Shown one piece after another: positions 48,445 through 61,081 of a DNA stretch of 64,000 nt (position 1 is the stretch's first letter; each line of letters starts with the position of its first letter). The DNA is taken from assembly GCA_007844125.1 (NCBI GenBank), contig CM017567.1, positions 34,544,111-34,608,110 of the forward strand, written 5' to 3'. The notes under the pieces were generated by a model. The model was not told where the DNA came from, did not search any database, and worked only from the letters and a program-made list of their open reading frames with translations. A program made the translations under genes and the position numbers. The DNA is from Sinonovacula constricta (taxonomy: Eukaryota > Mollusca > Bivalvia > Cardiida > Solecurtidae).

Positions 48445-49510
48445 TACAACCGAACACCTTCTAATCGCTTCTGCAGTACATTTGCATTGTCATCGCGCCT
48501 TTAGCAAAGCAGTAACACCCCATGTCAAAAATTGCATTGTCATCGCGCCTTAAGCACAGCATTTTCATCGCACCTTCAGCACAGCAGTAACCCCTTATGT
48601 AAAAATTGCATTGCCATCGCGTCTTTAGCACGGCAGTAACACCGCATGTAAAAATAATTGTCATCGCGCCTTTAGCACAGCGGTAACCCCTCATGTAAAA
48701 ATTGCATTGCCATCGCGCCTTTAGCAAGACAGTAACACTCTATGTAAAAATTGCATTGTCATCGCGCCTTTAGCACAGCAGTAACACCCCATGTAAAATT
48801 GCATTGCCATCGCGCCTTTAGCACGGCAGTCACACCCCATGTAAAAATACATTGTTACCGTGCCTTCGGCATAGCAGTAATACCCCCTGTAAAATGCATT
48901 GCCATCGCGCTTTTAGCACAGCAGTAACACCCTATGTAAAAATTGAATTGTCATATCGCCTTTGGCACAGCAGTTATACCCCATGTAAAAATACATTGTC
49001 ATGTGCACAGCAGTATCACCCTACGTAAAAAGTTCATTGCCATCGCGCCTTAGCACAGCAGTAACACCCCATGTAAAAATTGCATTGCCATCGCGCCTTT
49101 AGCACAGCAGTAACATCCCATGTAAAAATTGCATTGCCGTCGCACCTTTAGCACAGCAGTAACATCCCATGTAAAAATTGCATTGCCATCGCGCCTTTCG
49201 CACAGCAGTAACACCCCATGTAAAAATTGCATTGCCGTCGCGCCTTTAGCACAGCAGTAACACCCCAAGTAAAAAATGCATTGTTATTGAGCCTTGAGTC
49301 TACATCAGTATTACCCTATGTAAAAAGTTCATTGTCGTCGCGCCTTCGGCGCAGCAGGTACTATCGCCTTTAAGACATTTATTTTGCCATCAAGCCCATG
49401 GACACGGCAGTTACAATCAAATGTCGACATTGCGCTTTTGATATAGCAATAATCGTGGTCAGTAAAACATTTGCATTGTCATCGCGGTTTTAACAGAGCG
49501 GTAACAAATA
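48445..49510. repeat. 49-bp minisatellite
   Basis: About twenty copies containing GCATTGCCATCGCGCCTTTA plus GCACAGCAGTAACACCCC, in the intron between exons 7 and 8. Confidence 0.92.
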
Positions 49511-50226
49511 CAGAATGCATTGGTTCGAGTCTTTAGCTACGCAAACTCTTGCTAGAAGGTCTTACAGCTAATCTGTGGCGAACCGTTGGTTGTACTTAGA
49601 TTTGTTTATTATTTATTATTTTAGGTATAACGCACTAGTCTATGAGCATGGGAACTTATTCACGGTCACTGTCGGGTTTCCGCATATTTTAATGAGGAAG
49701 AAGGTATTTTTTATTTGTTCCACACAACCAAGGTGAGTTAAAATTTACTCCGTGGCGTAGGATTGGAAGGCGCAAATGAAGTGTTCGCTGAAAATGCATT
49801 GGCGTGGAAGCAGAATGTGTTGCATATACATCAGACCTTTTCTTTCCGCTTAGATATACTTGCATTGTGTACGGCATTTTGCCAAAGATTCATTATCTGC
49901 AAATAGGGCACTTGCAAAACAATCAACTTCAGTAGCTATCTGGTTGTAAACTGGTTACAATTTTACGTAAGAGTAATAGCCAATTTATAAAGAAATTATT
50001 ACAAATACATACAAATATCCAAAGACAATTTAAAACAATCAACCGTTTGTACGTGTGTATGTATATACGTATGTATGTATATATATATGTATATATATGA
50101 AGAAAAATAAAGAGAGGGATAAACTGACTGATGACTGATTTATTGATTGGTTGGTTGATTGATTAATTGTAATGTTCGTATGTTCGTGTAATATAATACG
50201 AAGATTAAGTTTAGATAGAATAATAC

Positions 50227-50374
50227 CTTAATCTGTTTTTCTCCTCGTCAGTGGCATTCGTACGGGGACCTTTAAATTGGATGCTATCGGTAGAGATTAT
50301 GCTTGGGTCATCCATTGCCCTCGTCACTTCGCACTCGTTAGGAGTTGTTGATGTCGTCGTCGTCGTAGTTAATT
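50227..50374 (-). CDS. Exon 7: Thr linker and start of A module 3
   Basis: Length 148, phase 1 in and 2 out, residues 539-588. The linker ELTTTTTTSTTP is followed by the opening cysteine (NEC), an AMDDPSIISTDSIQF version of the module motif (the usual Gly-Met is Ala-Met and the Pro is replaced), one NAT sequon, and the closing NRLR. The acceptor is GTTTAG and the donor GTATTA. The next intron (48391-50226) carries the 49-bp minisatellite. Confidence 0.87.
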
Positions 50375-51279
50375 CTAAACACATATTGTTGCAATATATA
50401 ATACTGATATACTGCTAGTTCTGGTCATCGGTATTAGCCTTCATTGTCTCCTAAACGTTCGACTATAAGATTTAACAGTAGATGATATTCCTTGACATTC
50501 ATTATTTAGAATCTATCAACCAATTTTTTGTGTGACCATGAACATTCTTGTAATGAAGCGGGTGTGTACTTTTAAACATTGTGTACTTTTAAGCGAGCCA
50601 TTGTTCCACTTAAAGGGTCTATATATTTGCAGAGTAAAATGTTCACAAGGAAGGTTTATGAGCTTAATGGAAAAAGCAGAAACACATTTAATATCTTTCT
50701 CGTTGCAAATCTCTCGCGATAATCTTGAGTCATCAACTTGCCATTATGCAGGGTTGCCTTAGATATAGGTTCGCAAAGGTCTGGTCTTTATGTCAAACGG
50801 CCATTATGAAGTCAATGGAAAAAAATATCGTCAAAAAGCGCTTCAAGTACACAGTTTATACATTCTTTATTAATTTTATTTGCAAGATTTGCTGCACAAA
50901 ACATAAGACATTCTTTTCTTTTTCAAAGTCCATCAAAACCTACTTGAAAATCATATTTCGCAAAAGTCCGACTTCTCAAAATATCCCGCCTGTTACTTCA
51001 TAATAAGTTTTACACATTATGCACGTAAACATTTCAGGTTATTTCCATAAATATCTGACTTCTCACTGCATCGAGTGAAAATTACGACAACGACCACAGG
51101 AAATGTCGACAAAGGGATTTGAACTCGCGGTTCTCATGAAAAGGGTAATGGTTGATAAGTGGTCGAAATTAAATTGATATAAATAAAAAAGGCCACATGT
51201 TGTGTGGACCAGACTTTACACTATGTTAGTCACTTATGTTAAAGATATAGAATAGCCTCCATGGTGTATGGAGTTTATA

Positions 51280-52500
51280 CAAGGTAAATCACTTATGTGA
51301 ACATTAGAACACAACAGCCTCCAGGGCGTATTGCCCAGAATTTATACATAGTTATAAATGTGAATATTAGAACACAACAGCCTCCATGGCGTATTGCCCA
51401 GAATTTATACATAGTTATAAATGTGAATATTAGAACACAACAGCCTCCATGGCGTATTGCCCAGAATTTATAAATAGTTATAAATGTGAATATTAGAACA
51501 CAACAGCCTCCATGGCGTATTGCCCAGAATTTATAAATAGTTATAAATGTGAATATAAGAACACAACAGCCTCCATGGCGTATTGCCCAGAATTTATACA
51601 TAGTTATAAATGTGAATATTAGAACACAACAGCCTCCATGGCGTATTGCCCAGAATTCTTACATAGTTATAAATGTGAATATAAGAACACAACAGCCTCC
51701 ATGGCGTATTGCCCAGAATTTATACATAGTTATAAATGTGAATATTAGAACACAACAGCCTCCATGGCGTATTGCCCAGAATTTATAAATAGTTATAAAT
51801 GTGAATATTAGAACACAACAGCCTCCATGGCGTATTGCCCAGAATTTATAAATAGTTATAAATGTGAATATTAGAACACAACAGCCTCCATGGCGTATTG
51901 CCCAGAATTTATAAATAGTTATAAATGTGAATATTAGAACACAACAGCCTCCATGGCGTATTGCCCAGAATTTATAAATAGTTATAAATGTGAATATTAG
52001 AACACAACAGCCTCCAGGGCGTATTGCCCAGAATTTATACATAGTTATAAATGGGAATATTAGAACACAACAGCCTCCATTGCGTATTGCCCAGAATTTA
52101 TACATAGTTATAAATGTGAATATTAGAACACAACAGCCTCCATGGCGTATTGCCCAGAATTTATAAATAGTTATAAATGTGAATATTAGAACACAACAGC
52201 GTCCCGGGCGTATTGCCCAGTGTTTATAAATAGTTATAAATGGGAATATTAGAACACAACAGCCTCCATGGCGTATTGCCAAGAATTTATATATAGTTAT
52301 AAATGTGAATATTAGAACACAGCAGCCTCCAGGGCGTATTGCCCAGAGTTTATAATTAGTTATAAATGGGAATATTAGAACACAACAGCCTCCATGGCGT
52401 ATTGCCAAGAATTTATAAATAGTTATAAATGTGAATATTAGAACACAACGACTCAGAGCTGTATTGGCCAGAGTTTATACCATGTAAGTTATAGATGTCA
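51280..52500. repeat. 63-bp minisatellite
   Basis: About nineteen copies, most nearly identical, containing ACAACAGCCTCCATGGCGTA. Long open frames occur on both strands because the period is a multiple of three. These are not genes. Confidence 0.93.
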
Positions 52501-53096
52501 ATATAAGAACACAAAGACCTCCGTGGTGTATTAGAGCAAAACTATTGACCATAGTTTACACCATGTAATTTACTTAAGTGAAGGTTATTAACAAATGTTT
52601 TCCATTGTGTATTGGTCACAATTTACAGCAATTAACCTTAATGATGCGACCATATGATTTAATTTTGACTTATTTACAATAATACGACTACATTCACATC
52701 TGGTACGATCCTGCGGAGTGGAATGGGCCAAAAACTTATTCTAAGAGAGAAAGAATTATAGTTTAATGCTTGACATGGTAATCTTATGTCCAAGTTTTAA
52801 CTACGCTTGAACCAGGATAAGACCTGCCAAGCTTAAGTTCAGTTTATTAAAGTAATAAAGTTTTCCAACCAATTAATAAAGAGATGGCTTCAATCAGACG
52901 AAATGGCGTACAAAATAGCTGGCAAGCCAGATAAGAAAGACAAACAACAAACGGATCAAACATCGGACCGACCGACACTTAAACATATTTTTCATAAATA
53001 AAGTATACCATCAGACTTAGGATATAAAACAGTGGGACCCAGGGAATAAAACCACGATTCCTGTCATGGCAACATCACTGGCAAGAGAAGACTTAC

Positions 53097-53220
53097 CTTC
53101 GCAGAGCAAGATTGTCAGTTTAAATGATTCAGTTGAGCTGCCAACTAGGTTGGTTATAGTAATGGCTAGATTACTTATTTCTGGAGCATCGGGGAAGGAC
53201 TTTCCGTCTTCAAAGAGCAC
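53097..53220 (-). CDS. Exon 6: A module 2, C-terminal segment
   Basis: Length 124, phase 0 in and 1 out, residues 498-539. It contains SFPDAPEISNLAITITN and ends FKLTILLCEG. Its high similarity to exon 3 suggests that modules 1 and 2 arose from the most recent duplication in the series. The acceptor is TTACAG and the donor GTAAGT. The next intron (50375-53096) carries the 63-bp minisatellite. Confidence 0.88.
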
Positions 53221-53587
53221 CTGTAAATGAAAAGAAGTTATAAATTGTTTTTATCCGTTTGGATATTTATTGAAACAACTATAAAAACAGTTCTGGCATA
53301 GGATTGGTATGCGTATTAATAAATATGAAATTGGGCAACCGGAATACTGAACAAAATAGAACGTATTTTATATATGATTACTTTTGATGCAAAAAAATCA
53401 GGTCAACTAGTTAAGTATCTCACGTTTAAGTGTGAGCGAATCACGATTATAAAAATGTAATCTAGCTGCACTGTGTTGACAAATTTCTTTGCCAAGATAG
53501 CCGTTCGGGATGTCCTTGTATAATCTTGCCCTAGATACACATTAATAACCAACACTGCGTAGGTGCTGTAAAGTACTGACACCTTAC

Positions 53588-53756
53588 CAATTTGTCTGTT
53601 GATCCATTTGCATAGGTAATATCAATTTCGAGTTGGAATGTTGTTGTCGCTGAGTCTAACGCTATCTTTCCTAGTTTATTAGGAATGTCATTGAAGTCAA
53701 TATCAATCGTGACGCTAGTCCCAGCGTCGATGGTAAATGGCGGAGTCGCCCCAGGT
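53588..53756 (-). CDS. Exon 5: A module 2, middle segment
   Basis: Length 169, phase 2 in and 0 out, residues 441-497. It begins RPGATPPFTIDAG, then VTIDIDFNDIPNKLGKIAL and ITYANGSTDKL, with one NGS sequon. It aligns by eye with exon 2 along its full length without gaps. The donor is GTAAGG. The following 367-base intron (53221-53587) holds nothing notable. Confidence 0.88.
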
Positions 53757-54645
53757 CTGTTAAACAAAAAGTATAAACATTTATACACTAATTTAAGCTA
53801 CCATGATTTCAGTATCGAAAAATATACTAATGTGGATGCATTTTGCTAGCATATGCACATAAGAACGTTTGATGCAGTTCACCATTGCAATGTCTCGAAC
53901 ATGGAAATGGGAGTAACTCAAAACCAGTTTATAAGAAAGAGTAACTTTTTAGAGTGGTACTTTTTCCTCCTCCAGATCTGTTTCATAACATAATCTATTG
54001 TAGCTAAAACACACGAAAAACTTTGTAACGCTGCTTAGTAAGATTAATATTAGGAAGAGTGAAAACCGAAGTTAGTGTTGTTATTAAAAAAATGAGATAG
54101 TATGACATTCAAACGGCGCTTCACAGTTTCTTTGGAAATATGTTTGGCACAACCACTCAAGAATGAGTCAATCACTATTGTTCTGATCGATTTTCTGTGC
54201 TATATACTTCATATTTTAAATGGTTGTCCAAAAGTTGCATAGTTTCTAGGTAGAGATAGATGATGTCAACGAACTTTTCCTTAAAATAACTCGTATTTTA
54301 TGCTTTTTAATTATCGTATTATATGAAACAAACTGTTCGTACCGATCTTTAAACTAAGCGTACAATGTAAAGATTTAAATGTATTCCTTTAAAATTGCTA
54401 TCTAGGCAGCAAAGGTAAGCATAAAACAAAGATCTAAACCTGATTTTCCTTAGCCAATTACTATTTGAAAAAGAACAACTGTAGGTACTGAAATAAAACA
54501 GAAGTACTTCTACCACAGTTCGTGCTATGAAGCTTTTTCTCTTAACATGGGCAGCGTCCTTTGATTTTTACCTATCAAATAGCGGATAGTAGTACCTTAT
54601 ATTGAGTGGCGACTTAACTCAAACATACACAAATACACACCATAC

Positions 54646-54775
54646 CTTAGATTATCAATGCTTGTGGCGTCGAATGGCTCTGACAACGTTATATGACTAT
54701 CGGGTATTGTGTTTTTGTCCATTCCATCGACCAACAAGCAATAAAAAGGAGTCGTGGTTGATGTGGTGGTAAGCT
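54646..54775 (-). CDS. Exon 4: Thr linker and start of A module 2
   Basis: Length 130, phase 1 in and 2 out, residues 398-441. A short linker (ELTTTSTTTP) leads to the opening cysteine (FYC) and the motif GMDKNTIPDSHITL, then DNLR. The IPDSHI stretch is the clearest resemblance to the IPDSQI signature of F5/8 type C domains. The acceptor is TTTTAG and the donor GTATGG. The next intron (53757-54645) shows nothing recognisable. Confidence 0.87.
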
Positions 54776-56817
54776 CTAAAATAAAAAGTTCATTTCAGTC
54801 TGAGTTACAGACAAATAACCGAAACAGTAAACTACTTTTATGATCTGAGGAAATATTAATTAATTTAAGAAGAACAGAGAGGTCAGCTTCAAGTCGATAC
54901 TTACGCCGGCAAAAAAAAAAATGTTTATGTTTAGAATGTTAATGCATAACATTGAAACAATCCATAGTTTATATCCATTGCAATAAATTTATTTCTTTTC
55001 GTACGCTTACGAAGGTTGAGGTTGTGGTAAAATAGACTAATTTTTCACTTCTGTTTTGTGTGTATATATTTTAATTAAAAGGCTGTTTTAAAGGGAAAGC
55101 ATTATGTGTAACACAAACAGCTTTACAATTATAAATACCTTATGAAGCGAGAGAAAAATGAAGTGGCGAGATAGCCGTGTGGTCAAAATTTTGCTTCCAC
55201 ATATGCTTCCAATCATTCGTCGCTTTTTCGTTCTAAATCAATTTCATAAATGCGGCCAGTGTTCCTTTAGGCTATCTCTAACATTTTAAACATACAACTA
55301 ACAATTTGTCTTAAGGTCATAACCATTTTTGTGAAGCATCTTTTCGCAAATTGATTGTGATTTCCGGCCAAACGGTGTTTGCTTAGATTTTCTGGTATTT
55401 AACCAGGAAACAAAAGGTCTCTTCTATTGTTTTTCTTGCTTCTAAATAATACGTACTCGTTATATAATAATACATACACGTTTATAAGCAATGATAAGTC
55501 AGTAAAATCTTCAGAGGGTATGACAACAGGTGAAACTAATATATTTATATCTTTTATGAATAGAATATGCAAACACTGTTCAGAGTGGGGAACGAATGTG
55601 AATGTAAAAAAATAAACTGTAATGGTATTTAAGAAAGGAAATACCAGTAATAGTCATGAAATGTTTTTTTTATAAAATGGATTAATGAAAATGTTGAATT
55701 CATATAACTTGATATTACATTTAAATCTAACTTGACATTCAACTTTTAAAAAGCGTTGCCCAGAAAGCATTGTATTTATGAGATACCTAGTGTAACAATG
55801 TTTCAATAAAGAGAGAAGAAAATGTTGAATTGTTTAATTCTTTTGCGTTACCTTTTTAACTACTGTCATTGCTTTTTGTTATTGTCGTGAGGTATGGGGT
55901 TTTCATAAGGCCTTAGCATAGTGGACTTGGACTCTTAATATTTCTCAAACAATTCTGTATCGTTAAAGCATGTTTTGAAATGGAAGCTTTTGTTTGGAAA
56001 AATCATAAACCATTGGAGTGCGTTCACACATCTTCCCACAACTCAACTAAGCTTTTGAAATCATTAGATAATGACGTGTCAATAGGCATCACAGAAACGT
56101 GTTGTGGTTGGCTTTTTATTCATAATTAGTACTTAAGACCAAGAAGAGCATTTTATTATATTCTATTTTTATTGGGATTAAAGGTTGAAAATTTTACCAC
56201 GATGGTATTGTATTTGGTCTACAATTCCGGACTTTATATCATTTCGTCAAAAACAAGCAGTAATTGTTTAAAATTACTTAATTTGTTTATCTTACTTTCG
56301 AAAAAAGGAGTTAAATAATATTTAAAAGATTTCATACTTTTAATCAATTAGTACATCATTTGTATGTTTGTTTATGTCAATGTGTATGAACATTATATTC
56401 TTGTCAAATAAAATATCGAAGCGAAATACAGCACGTCGGGGAGAAAGAGTGGACTGGAACTTGTAACTTTTGTCCACAACTACTAGATTAAATGACGATA
56501 AAAAAAAACATGTCGATCTCAGCTGGTGTCATCTGTCCAGTCTCTCACATCTCTTACTACCCGACCCAAGCTCAAAGATACACTTGCGGATAAAAGCAAA
56601 CGCTTAAAAACTTGCAATCTTTCATTGAAAATAAACTGGTATAAGTCTGTTAGTTCTGAAGTAGTTGGCTGACTTCATTTTAAAATACATATTTTTATGC
56701 TTTCAACTTAAATGGTCCACGCAGCCTTCCTATATATTTTAGAAAGCAATTCGGTCTTAACGTACATTGTTTAACAAGAAGTTAAAATAGACTAAAGGCC
56801 TGATATTCCGTAATCAC

Positions 56818-56820
<3 letters not shown>

Positions 56821-56904
<84 letters not shown>
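56821..56904. repeat. Long AT dinucleotide tract
   Basis: Forty-two uninterrupted AT units, in the intron between exons 3 and 4. Confidence 0.95.
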
Positions 56905-56907
<3 letters not shown>

Positions 56908-57939
56908 CAGTATATATATATACCGTTGGCTACTTTGATAGGAACCATTTCCTGCTCTAGAATAATATGCATGAAGCATTTGATTGGCTCGGTGTCCGAA
57001 ACGGCACGGTAAATAAGCAAATGAAATTATTACAATTTATAAACAACAGTCGTCCCAGGTAAGTGTGATTATCTTGATAGTCCCAACTAGATATTTTAAC
57101 TTCATTTGTAGACTAACGTCGACAAAACACGCATTTTCATAGAGCTACTGGTTGCTATGAATATTCACGAAAGCAAAGTTTTACCAGCCTGCTATCGCGC
57201 GGCCACCATGTAACAGAGAGTGAACGTGGGTTCCGACGACAAAACCTGATGTAAAGTTCTCGAGGTCAGAAAATTCAAAATTTAAGTTAGCAATTTTTTC
57301 AGTTTATTTTTTTCTACGCTTATCGGTTAGCAAATACTAGAGTATGGATTATCCGACGCCTATCGAAACAGTGCATGAAACCAAAGGTTTGAGGCACTGA
57401 AAGCATACACGCTGTATATTGATAAACCTTCTAACTAAAAAAATAGTTTAAATATTACCATCTTTTAACAAAACGTATAGCAGTGGAAGTAAGGGAAGTA
57501 TTGGGTAAGGTTGTGTTTAGAAGGGAATCCAATAGCTTATCTAAAAATGTTATGGCAGTATTTTTTGATGTAAATTCCTCGTCTCAAATACAAGCTTTAA
57601 AAAGCACCCTACAATTAACAACTTGAACGTGATTTACGTTAAATATAAGTAAGATTCGAGTTGATCAGATGAACGATTAATTTGAATTTATGTACAATTC
57701 AAGTTTAATATATATTTGAATGTACGTAATATATAACAAATCGAGTGGACTTCATTTTGTTCTGCACTTCTAAGGTTGTTACTTTAGCATGTGAAAATAT
57801 TTTCTCATATTTGTTCTAAAACATCTTCTTTCATGTTTTTTTCGTTTGCGAAAAGTACGCATATTTTCCTTCTGGTATTCATAATTGGCGTTTATTTTGT
57901 CTTATGTTACATTGCACCGACACAATTATGGTCATATTG

Positions 57940-58095
57940 ACCTGAGTCTTAGCAGAACACCGGCGCACCGTAGGTTAGCTGAAAAACCTTCCCACACAAA
58001 TGTTCTCGTCCCAGATCGGGACAAGAACCCAGGCGGTGAGTGACTGCGGAGTTACAAGTCGGCAACTCTAATCGCTCAGCCACGAACATGACCTT
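57940..58095 (-). mobile_element. tRNA-derived SINE-like fragment
   Basis: On the minus strand reads GTGGCTGAGCGATTAGAG, then GGGTTCTTGTCCCGATC, similar to tRNA A and B boxes and to the element at 13920-14350. Confidence 0.55.
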
Positions 58096-58937
58096 GAATA
58101 CTTGCGGTCATTGATCCATACATGGGAAGAAGTAGTGCTAGTACAGAACAAATATATATATAAGGAGAATAAACAAGTATGTTCGGGCCTTCTTCGAATG
58201 TAAACATTAAAAGTGTTATCTGTTTAACCTGGAAGTATCACTTAATGTCTAGAGGAAATGATCGAAATGGAGAACGAACTGCTATTAGAACGAGTGTTCC
58301 ACTGTCTATGCATATGTACTAGACCGAGATATTTGTAATATACCGCGCTAGGCCTGACTGTGCTAGGTTATTTATGTCAGAGATCAATCGGTTTATTTAT
58401 GTCGAATCCGGTAGCTATAAGAGCATTTAATTTAGATCAAATTAAGTTAAAATTAAGTTAAAATGCAAAATCATATAAAATGAATTGAATTTTTAATAAA
58501 CTGGTTTCTATAAGCAGATGTTAATGACTCTGGTGTTACCGCTGTCCTAATGTATAGTCTACAGTCTATATTTTAGAAGAGGTGTTTGCAGCTGAAGACT
58601 TGCCTCCCTGCTTTCCAATTTCAGCCGCGATGTACATTTGATTTCTTACGGAATAATTTTTCCGATTGTTTTAACACCTATAATTCCTCACAACGACAAA
58701 CTCACACTGCCTAAACAGTGCTTCTGAGCGCTTTCATTATATCACTCAGACTCCGCGTGTATGAAAAACTTTTATGGGGAAGAGAACCCCATAAAACAAA
58801 ACTCACATTATTACACACTGCATGTTGAACATCAAAGCTTGGTGAACAGAAAAGCTGCTCAAGACGGAAACCTAGAGACACAACGAACGTTTGATCAAAT
58901 CACTTACAGCATTTTCATAACAGAAAACTTTACCTAC

Positions 58938-59058
58938 CTTCACAAAGCAAAATGCTCAGTTTAAAGGAGGCATCGTCAGTTCGCAAAATGTTGGTCACTG
59001 TTATTTCAAGACGACTTACTTCTGGAGCATCGGGAAACTCTATACTACCCACAAACGT
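58938..59058 (-). CDS. Exon 3: A module 1, C-terminal segment
   Basis: Length 121, phase 0 in and 1 out, residues 358-398. It contains FPDAPEVSRLEITVTN and finishes FKLSILLCEG, the closing cysteine that probably pairs with the module's opening PPFC cysteine. Exon 6 is its closest relative (FPDAPEISNLAITITN, FKLTILLCEG). The acceptor is TTCAG and the donor GTAGGT. The next intron (54776-58937, 4.2 kb) has a long AT dinucleotide tract and a tRNA-like SINE fragment, listed separately. Confidence 0.87.
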
Positions 59059-59409
59059 CTGAAGAGTACACAAGTTTTATTACTGTAGGTCTTCACATAA
59101 ACTAAATATAAATTACAGCTAACAAAATAAATCAAGTATCAATACTAGGTCAATGAAAAGTTGTGTAAGTACATCTGTGCATACACTGATTCGTACAAAA
59201 GGTAAGTGAGCCACTGCCCTTATACTATAGTGTAATTCATGATGCATCGGGCAGGATGGACGGAAGCCTTACATGGCCACCTTCGCCCATCTTGGATTCA
59301 ACGCTGAAAGTGTAACAAATTTAACAAATGGTAAATATGTGCTTTTCAAATGGCTTAGAACAAAGAGGTAAACTACTGATTGTAAAAACGGTTAATAAAG
59401 ATAACTTAC

Positions 59410-59578
59410 TTTAGTAGTTGAGGTTCCATTTGTAAAGTAAATAACAAGGGTAACTTCGAGGTCCGTAGTTGATTCCAACTGCACTTTACCCAGTTCATTA
59501 GACAGGTCATTGAAGTCGATAACAATCCGAACCTCAGCTTCATCAGGGTTGAACATAAACGGATCAGGAGTATCCGGT
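59410..59578 (-). CDS. Exon 2: A module 1, middle segment
   Basis: Length 169, phase 2 in and 0 out, residues 301-357. It starts RPDTPDPFMFNPDE and continues through beta-strand-like stretches VRIVIDF and LGKVQLES to YFTNGTSTTK, with one NGT glycosylation sequon. Exons 5, 8 and 16 have exactly the same length and the same pattern (RP-G/D, V-x-I-D-F, L-G-x-V/I-x-L), which marks a duplicated module. The donor is GTAAGT (59404-59409). The 351-base intron that follows (59059-59409) shows nothing notable. Confidence 0.88.
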
Positions 59579-59814
59579 CTGTGAGATAATATTAGCATCG
59601 TTATTATGCAATCATCGGTATTTTGTGTTACTTATGTCCCACCTACATATTTAAAGTATATTTAAGCGACGTCGCGTCGCGTAATAAATGACTGAGGAAG
59701 ATTAAAGACAGGTTACTAAGTGGAACAGCCGCCATGATTTATATCTGATTGGAGACTCTTCAGACAAAAGTGTTCGCCATTACTGGCACTTAAAATAGTT
59801 AGAAAATAACAATA

Positions 59815-60260
59815 GTTGATAGTGCCGACATATTAGTAGCACTGTTATTCAAATGTTGATAGTAACGACAAAAAATGCATCAGCAACCTTTTCATAAAAC
59901 AGCCGATGGTGCCGATATATCAGTAGTATTGTCACACAACAGCGATAGGGACGACATATTAGTAGCACTGTTATTCAGATATTGAAAGGAACGACAAAAC
60001 AATGCATCAGTAACATTTTCATAAAACAGCCGATGGTACCGACATATCAGTTGTATTGTCACACAACAGCGATAGGGACGACATATTAGTAGCACTGTTA
60101 TTCAGATATTGAAAGGAACGACAAAACAATGCATCAGTAACATTTTCATAAAACAGCCGATGGTACCGACATATCAGTTGTATTGTCACACAAGAGCGAT
60201 AGGGACGACATATCAGTAGCACTGTAACACAAATGTTGATGGTGGCGATATATCAGTAGC
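59815..60260. repeat. 127-bp minisatellite
   Basis: About three and a half copies containing GACGACATATTAGTAGCACT, in the intron between exons 1 and 2. The two central copies are almost identical. Confidence 0.9.
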
Positions 60261-61081
60261 ATTGTTATACCATTAATGGTGTGCTGATATTAAGATTTAT
60301 ACAACAGAGTTCACATATACGTGAAGATTTTCTGTGTGATTTGAAATAACAAAGTTTATGGAATCTACTAAATAAGACAGAGTTTGAAATGTAAAGAGGT
60401 CATATGCCAAAAATGACGGCTACATATTCTGCAGACAATTTCTGTTGAAAGTTCATGTGCGGGCGAAAATGGCGAGCGGAATGGAAGTAAGAGCCTAATA
60501 ATGTGTATCTACGCTCAATATATTCATAATTTCCTGTTAAAATATTCAGTTTGCATGTGTGTTTTTTCAATCCATTAAAGCAAGTTTGACAATTGCATTT
60601 TACTGCATTTCTTCCAAACTAAACCTGTGTATTATCCTGAGACAAACTAGTAAATACAGACAAAAGCGACACTTCGTTTGGTGAAAATGCATTCGAAAAG
60701 ATATTTCCTTGTGTACTCCGTCAGTTGGTGATTTAGTTGATTGACATGAATGGCAAGTCGATTAAAGTTATACAATTTCCGGCAGTCGACGCGACATTCT
60801 TTCTGTTTGATTTTTGTCCTTTTTTTAAAGAATGATGGAATAGAGAGAAATGTATATAATTCTACAGGGCATCATCTTTAACATAAAAGGCAAAGACGAA
60901 ATTCAGATTTACAACTTAACTGTTATTTAACAAATGCATAACATTTAATTAAACTTTAAAGTAAAAGTATTTGAAAAGGAACGACAGCCGACTTTAATTA
61001 CGTTCTTTAAAATCTTGAGAAATTATTTATGTTGACTTTATGGCCAGGTTAAGAAAATGTCTATGCAGTCAAAAGACAAAC

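Noticed and set aside
51290..52408. Open frames of 102 and 249 codons on the minus strand and 79 on the plus strand
   Set aside because: They follow the 63-bp minisatellite, whose period is a multiple of three, so any stop-free frame repeats indefinitely. No splice or domain evidence.
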